From: CAZPMO01 sp964587515
GTDB taxonomy: Bacteria; Pseudomonadota; Alphaproteobacteria; MPNO01
Direction: 5' to 3'
Length of the DNA: 26,318 bases
Assembly (NCBI GenBank): GCA_964587515.1
Contig: CAZPMO010000055.1
Span: forward strand, 1 to 26,318
Shown: piece after piece, positions 24,105 through 26,318 of the stretch
Numbering within the stretch: position 1 is the stretch's first letter
Layout: each line of letters starts with the position of its first letter
Notes under the pieces: model-generated
Databases searched by the model: none
Seen by the model: the letters and a program-made list of their open reading frames with translations, nothing else
Told to the model about the DNA's origin: nothing
Made by a program: the position numbers and the translations under genes

Positions 24105-24402
24105 TGTGGAGGCCTCGACAAGAAATAAAGCAGAAGAACTGAAATCAGAATTCAGGAATTAGACAATAAGGATGGGAAATTAATCATTCGTGTTCAATGA
24201 ATTGGGCATATGTTTGTGAAATCAGCCCAATTCATACACCAAACACATTTGTATTATTATACTACACTGATCGTCTAATACTTATAATTTATATGATAGG
24301 CCGAAGCGCATGCGTCAGGTCGGCTTTTTGGCGCTTTACCGGGCCCGGATTATCTGCGACGAGTAACGTACATAAAACACCACCAATTTCGGGAGGAACA
24401 CG
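24105..24402. promoter_or_regulatory. AT-rich divergent control region
   Basis: A 298-bp gap between the truncated kinase (minus) and the hydrolase (plus), very AT-rich from about 24120 to 24300. It holds an 11-bp inverted repeat (24197-24235) and a TATAAT at 24283-24288 on the plus strand, without a convincing -35 at 16-18 bp. GGGAGGA at 24391-24397 is the hydrolase ribosome site. I see no gene or RNA in it. Confidence 0.4.
24197..24235. repeat. 11-bp perfect inverted repeat
   Basis: ATGAATTGGGC (24197-24207) and GCCCAATTCAT (24225-24235) are perfect complements around a 17-base spacer. There is no following T-run. It could be an operator pair for a regulator, or a stem in a leader of the downstream hydrolase transcript. 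Confidence 0.55.
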
Positions 24403-25407
24403 ATGAACGGCACCCCATTTTCACTGGCGACATTCGCCGCCAATCCCGGCGCTCCTTTCGCCGCGATCGTTCTGGGAGACAGCGCGATCGCGCTCGGCGG
24501 CGTCTATTCCGCCTACCGGGACAGCCCGCGCGGCAAGGCGGGGCCGCTGACGGCGACCGGCAGCATCTTCGGTCTGCTGGAAGGCTGGGACCATAATTTC
24601 CCGGTGCTGCAGGAAATCGTCGCCTTCATCGAGGATGAAGGGGTGGACAGCGCGCGCCTTTCCGGCGCGGCCGCCAAAGTGTCCGATCTGCGGGTGCTGC
24701 CGCCGGTCAGTCGGCCGGGCAAGATCCTCAACGCGGCGCAGAACTTCCAGGAGCATGTGGACGAGATGATCCGCGCCGGCATGACGCCCAAGGAAGGGCA
24801 GGCGTTTACCGGCGAGAAGAAAACCACGGTGCCCTATCTGTTCCTGAAGGCGTCCAGCGCACTGGCCGGCGCCTATGACGATATCGCCATCCCACGCAGC
24901 ATGGAAAAGATCGACTGGGAAGCCGAGATCGCCTGCGTGGTCTGGAAGAAGGCCCGGCGGGTGGGCGCCGACAAGGCGATCGATCACGTCGCCGGTTTCA
25001 TGACCACCAACGATGTGTCGTGCCGCGACCTGAACATCCGCCCGGATCGGCCGGGGCTGCGTTCGGACTGGTTCGGCGGCAAGAGCCAGGAAAATTTCGC
25101 GCCCATGGGCCCCGCTTTGGTGCCGCTCGCCTTCATCGAGGACCACATGAACCTGTTTATCCGCCTGACGGTGAACGGCGAGGTAAAACAGGACGGCAAT
25201 ACCTCGCAATTCATCTTCACGCCGGAAGAGCAGATCGAATACGCCTCGAACATGCTGACCATCGAGACCGGTGACATTTTCGTCTGTGGCACCTGCGGCG
25301 GCGTCGGCATGGGCACCGGCGAATTCCTCAATGTCGGCGACGTGATGGAGACCGAGGTCGAGGGGCTGGGTAAAATGAGCAACCGCCTGGTCGAGGACCG
25401 GAGCTGA
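24403..25407 (+). CDS. fumarylacetoacetate hydrolase family protein
   Basis: A 334-residue enzyme of the FAH fold, which uses a divalent metal to cleave or rearrange C-C bonds in diketo acids from aromatic catabolism. An N-terminal domain (about 1-105) precedes the core. NAAQNFQEHVDEMI resembles the usual NYxxHxxE active-site stretch. DWEAEIACVVWKKAR carries the metal-binding glutamates. TTNDVSCRDLN provides an aspartate, and KSQENFAPMGPALVP is the oxyanion region. CGTCGGVGMGTG near the C-terminus is in the usual loop position. Substrate is unknown. The start is fixed by GGGAGGA six bases upstream. It appears monocistronic, or followed by the TPR fragment. Confidence 0.93.
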   Translation: MNGTPFSLATFAANPGAPFAAIVLGDSAIALGGVYSAYRDSPRGKAGPLTATGSIFGLLEGWDHNFPVLQEIVAFIEDEGVDSARLSGAAAKVSDLRVLPPVSRPGKILNAAQNFQEHVDEMIRAGMTPKEGQAFTGEKKTTVPYLFLKASSALAGAYDDIAIPRSMEKIDWEAEIACVVWKKARRVGADKAIDHVAGFMTTNDVSCRDLNIRPDRPGLRSDWFGGKSQENFAPMGPALVPLAFIEDHMNLFIRLTVNGEVKQDGNTSQFIFTPEEQIEYASNMLTIETGDIFVCGTCGGVGMGTGEFLNVGDVMETEVEGLGKMSNRLVEDRS

Positions 25408-25480
25408 ACCGTCTCGATATGGTCGTGAGACCACAAGGGACGGATCAGTCGGGACGGCGGCGGGACTGGGCGGCGTCGCC

Positions 25481-25927
25481 TTGCGCATGGGCCGCGCCGA
25501 GGATGCGGTGGCCATATTGCGCCGGGCGCTGGCCGCGACCCCCGATGACGCGGACGTCCTCACCAATTTCGGCATGGCCTGCTTTCTGATCGGCAGGAAG
25601 GAAGACGGCAAGACCGCCCTTCGCCGGGCGCTTGAAATCCGCCCCGGTCACGCCGACGCGGCCTACAATCTTGGTCTCGTCGCGGCGGAAGAAGGGGCGT
25701 TCGAGGATGCCCGGTCGTATTTCGCCAAGGCGGTATGCAAGCAACCGAAGAACGCCGATGCGGTGATGAACCTGGGTCTTGCCTGCCACAGGCTGGGGCG
25801 CACGGATGAAGCCCGCAAGCATCTCGGAAAGGCAAGGGCGCTGGCGAAACTATGCCGCGCAGCTGGAAGGCCTCAAATCCCTGCTCAATGCCTGATCTAT
25901 TTCGCGGTCCTGGGCATAAAAAACTGA
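25481..25927 (+). CDS. TPR protein, disrupted at both ends
   Basis: A short protein of three to four tetratricopeptide repeats (MGRAEDAVAILRRALAATPD; NFGMACFLIGRKEDG; YNLGLVAAEEGAFEDA; MNLGLACHRLGRTDEA). TPRs mediate protein-protein contacts; partner unknown. The first repeat begins upstream of any start: AAGLGGVA precedes TTG 25481 in frame, so the N-terminus is truncated or frameshifted. After LGKARALAK the frame becomes unlike a TPR. Skipping one A in AAA 25847-25849 instead gives NYAAQLEGLKSLLNA and a stop at 25893-25895, a far more natural ending. So the gene as read carries a single-base insertion, real or artefactual. No good ribosome site is seen. Confidence 0.65.
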   Translation: MRMGRAEDAVAILRRALAATPDDADVLTNFGMACFLIGRKEDGKTALRRALEIRPGHADAAYNLGLVAAEEGAFEDARSYFAKAVCKQPKNADAVMNLGLACHRLGRTDEARKHLGKARALAKLCRAAGRPQIPAQCLIYFAVLGIKN

Positions 25928-25992
25928 TTTACTTGACATTTTAGGTGAGAGGGTCCATCTGTCCCGTGTAGATTGTCTCGCGATCGCGCGAC

Positions 25993-26012
25993 GCGCCGCC
26001 AACCAGCGGCGC
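25993..26012. other. strong GC hairpin upstream of helicase gene
   Basis: GCGCCGC (25993-25999) pairs with GCGGCGC (26006-26012) around a 6-base loop. A CGCGATCGCG palindrome sits just before it (25979-25988). No T-run follows on the plus strand. It may be part of a structured leader of the helicase mRNA, as known for some DEAD-box helicase genes, or a weak terminator for the TPR gene. Confidence 0.4.
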
Positions 26013-26033
26013 CACGTCCCGGGAACAATAATC

Positions 26034-26069
26034 AAAAAACTTCCCGTTCCGGCCGCGCCCGGAACAGGG
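26034..26069 (-). terminator. intrinsic terminator pointing leftward, no gene assigned
   Basis: On the minus strand, CCC-T-GTTCCGG pairs with CCGGAAC-GGG around a 6-base loop with one bulged T. It is followed by AAG and TTTTTT (complement of the A-run at 26034-26039). This is a good rho-independent terminator for transcripts coming from the right, where the only recognised gene is on the plus strand. Read on the plus strand it is just a hairpin. Confidence 0.5.
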
Positions 26070-26133
26070 CGAAATGCCGGGGCAGGACCGCGTCGAGGAC
26101 GCCGTCATGCATCCCGCACATAAGGAACCCTAA

Positions 26134-26318
26134 GTGACCGATAGTAGTTTTTCGGAGCTCGGCCTTGCCGAGCCCATACAGCATGCGTTGAAAGCCAGAA
26201 ACCATGTCACCCCGACGCCCATCCAGGCGCGGGCCATCCCCGAACTTCTCGCCGGCCGGGATATGCTGGGCATCGCCCAGACCGGCACCGGCAAGACGGC
26301 GGCCTTCGCGCTGCCCAT
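26134..26318 (+). CDS. DEAD-box RNA helicase, N-terminal part (cut by window end)
   Basis: The first 61 codons of an ATP-dependent RNA helicase of the RhlE/DeaD class, continuing past the window. The Q motif is visible (FSELGLAEPIQHALKAR with VTPTPIQARAIP), as is motif I, AQTGTGKTAAFALP, which binds ATP. The start is GTG 26134, preceded by AAGGA (26122-26126) at good spacing. Such helicases remodel rRNA and mRNA, often in the cold. The 5' region is hairpin-rich. Which subfamily it belongs to cannot be told from this fragment. Confidence 0.93.
   Translation, partial: MTDSSFSELGLAEPIQHALKARNHVTPTPIQARAIPELLAGRDMLGIAQTGTGKTAAFALP

Noticed and set aside
25933..25938. TTGACA as a -35 for the helicase gene
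   Set aside because: No acceptable -10 lies at 16-18 bp spacing.
26074..26133. 19-codon ORF directly before the helicase start
   Set aside because: It has no ribosome site, no recognisable sequence and chance length; its overlap with the leader is not enough support.

Overview
The window looks like chromosome from an alphaproteobacterium, probably of the Rhodospirillales type. The evidence is the high GC content, strong G/C preference at third codon positions, the gene order ffh-rpsP-rimM-trmD-rplS followed by leuC-leuD-leuB-asd, and cytosolic PAS histidine kinases. This assignment is inferred from gene content and order, not from a database search.

Layout. (1) 1-690: a textbook sigma-54 promoter, a hairpin-rich leader and a 69-residue acidic protein of unknown function. 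These are followed by 24-bp tandem dyad repeats that run into a sigma-70-like promoter, and by a terminator-like hairpin ahead of ffh. (2) 692-4428: the protein-targeting and ribosome-maturation operon (Ffh, S16, RimM, TrmD, L19). RimM has no usable start in frame and appears to lack one base near its ATG. S16 and L19 both carry long Ala/Glu/Pro tails. (3) 4513-8795: leucine biosynthesis (LeuC, LeuD, LeuB) and aspartate-semialdehyde dehydrogenase. (4) 8808-10851, minus strand: a PAS histidine kinase and a glycine-zipper envelope protein. (5) 10950-14408: a cupin and a UbiD-family decarboxylase (minus) divergent from a PaaK-like acyl-adenylating enzyme (plus), plausibly a small aromatic or unsaturated acid module. 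(6) 14405-17682, minus strand: a Lon-type AAA protease and a tandem universal stress protein that overlap by 4 bp. (7) 17824-21966: a complete ABC importer of the iron(III)/AfuABC type (binding protein, fused double permease, ATPase).

(8) 21963-24104, minus strand, is a damaged, lower-GC segment. A membrane fatty-acid-hydroxylase/sterol-desaturase-type gene has a frameshift and lacks a clear start. It abuts a histidine kinase, paralogous to the one in region 4, that ends just before its G2 ATP-binding box. (9) 24105-26318: an AT-rich control region, a fumarylacetoacetate-hydrolase-family enzyme, a TPR protein with a disrupted C-terminus, a structured intergenic region and the start of a DEAD-box RNA helicase that runs off the window.

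I did not find a clearly new multi-gene system. The most interesting material is regulatory: the sigma-54 leader, the dyad array overlapping the putative ffh promoter, and an orphan leftward terminator before the helicase. Next comes the rearrangement scar at about 22990. Three reading-frame breaks (rimM, hydroxylase, TPR) can each be explained by one base gained or lost in or beside a 3-base homopolymer, so sequence error must be excluded before calling them mutations.
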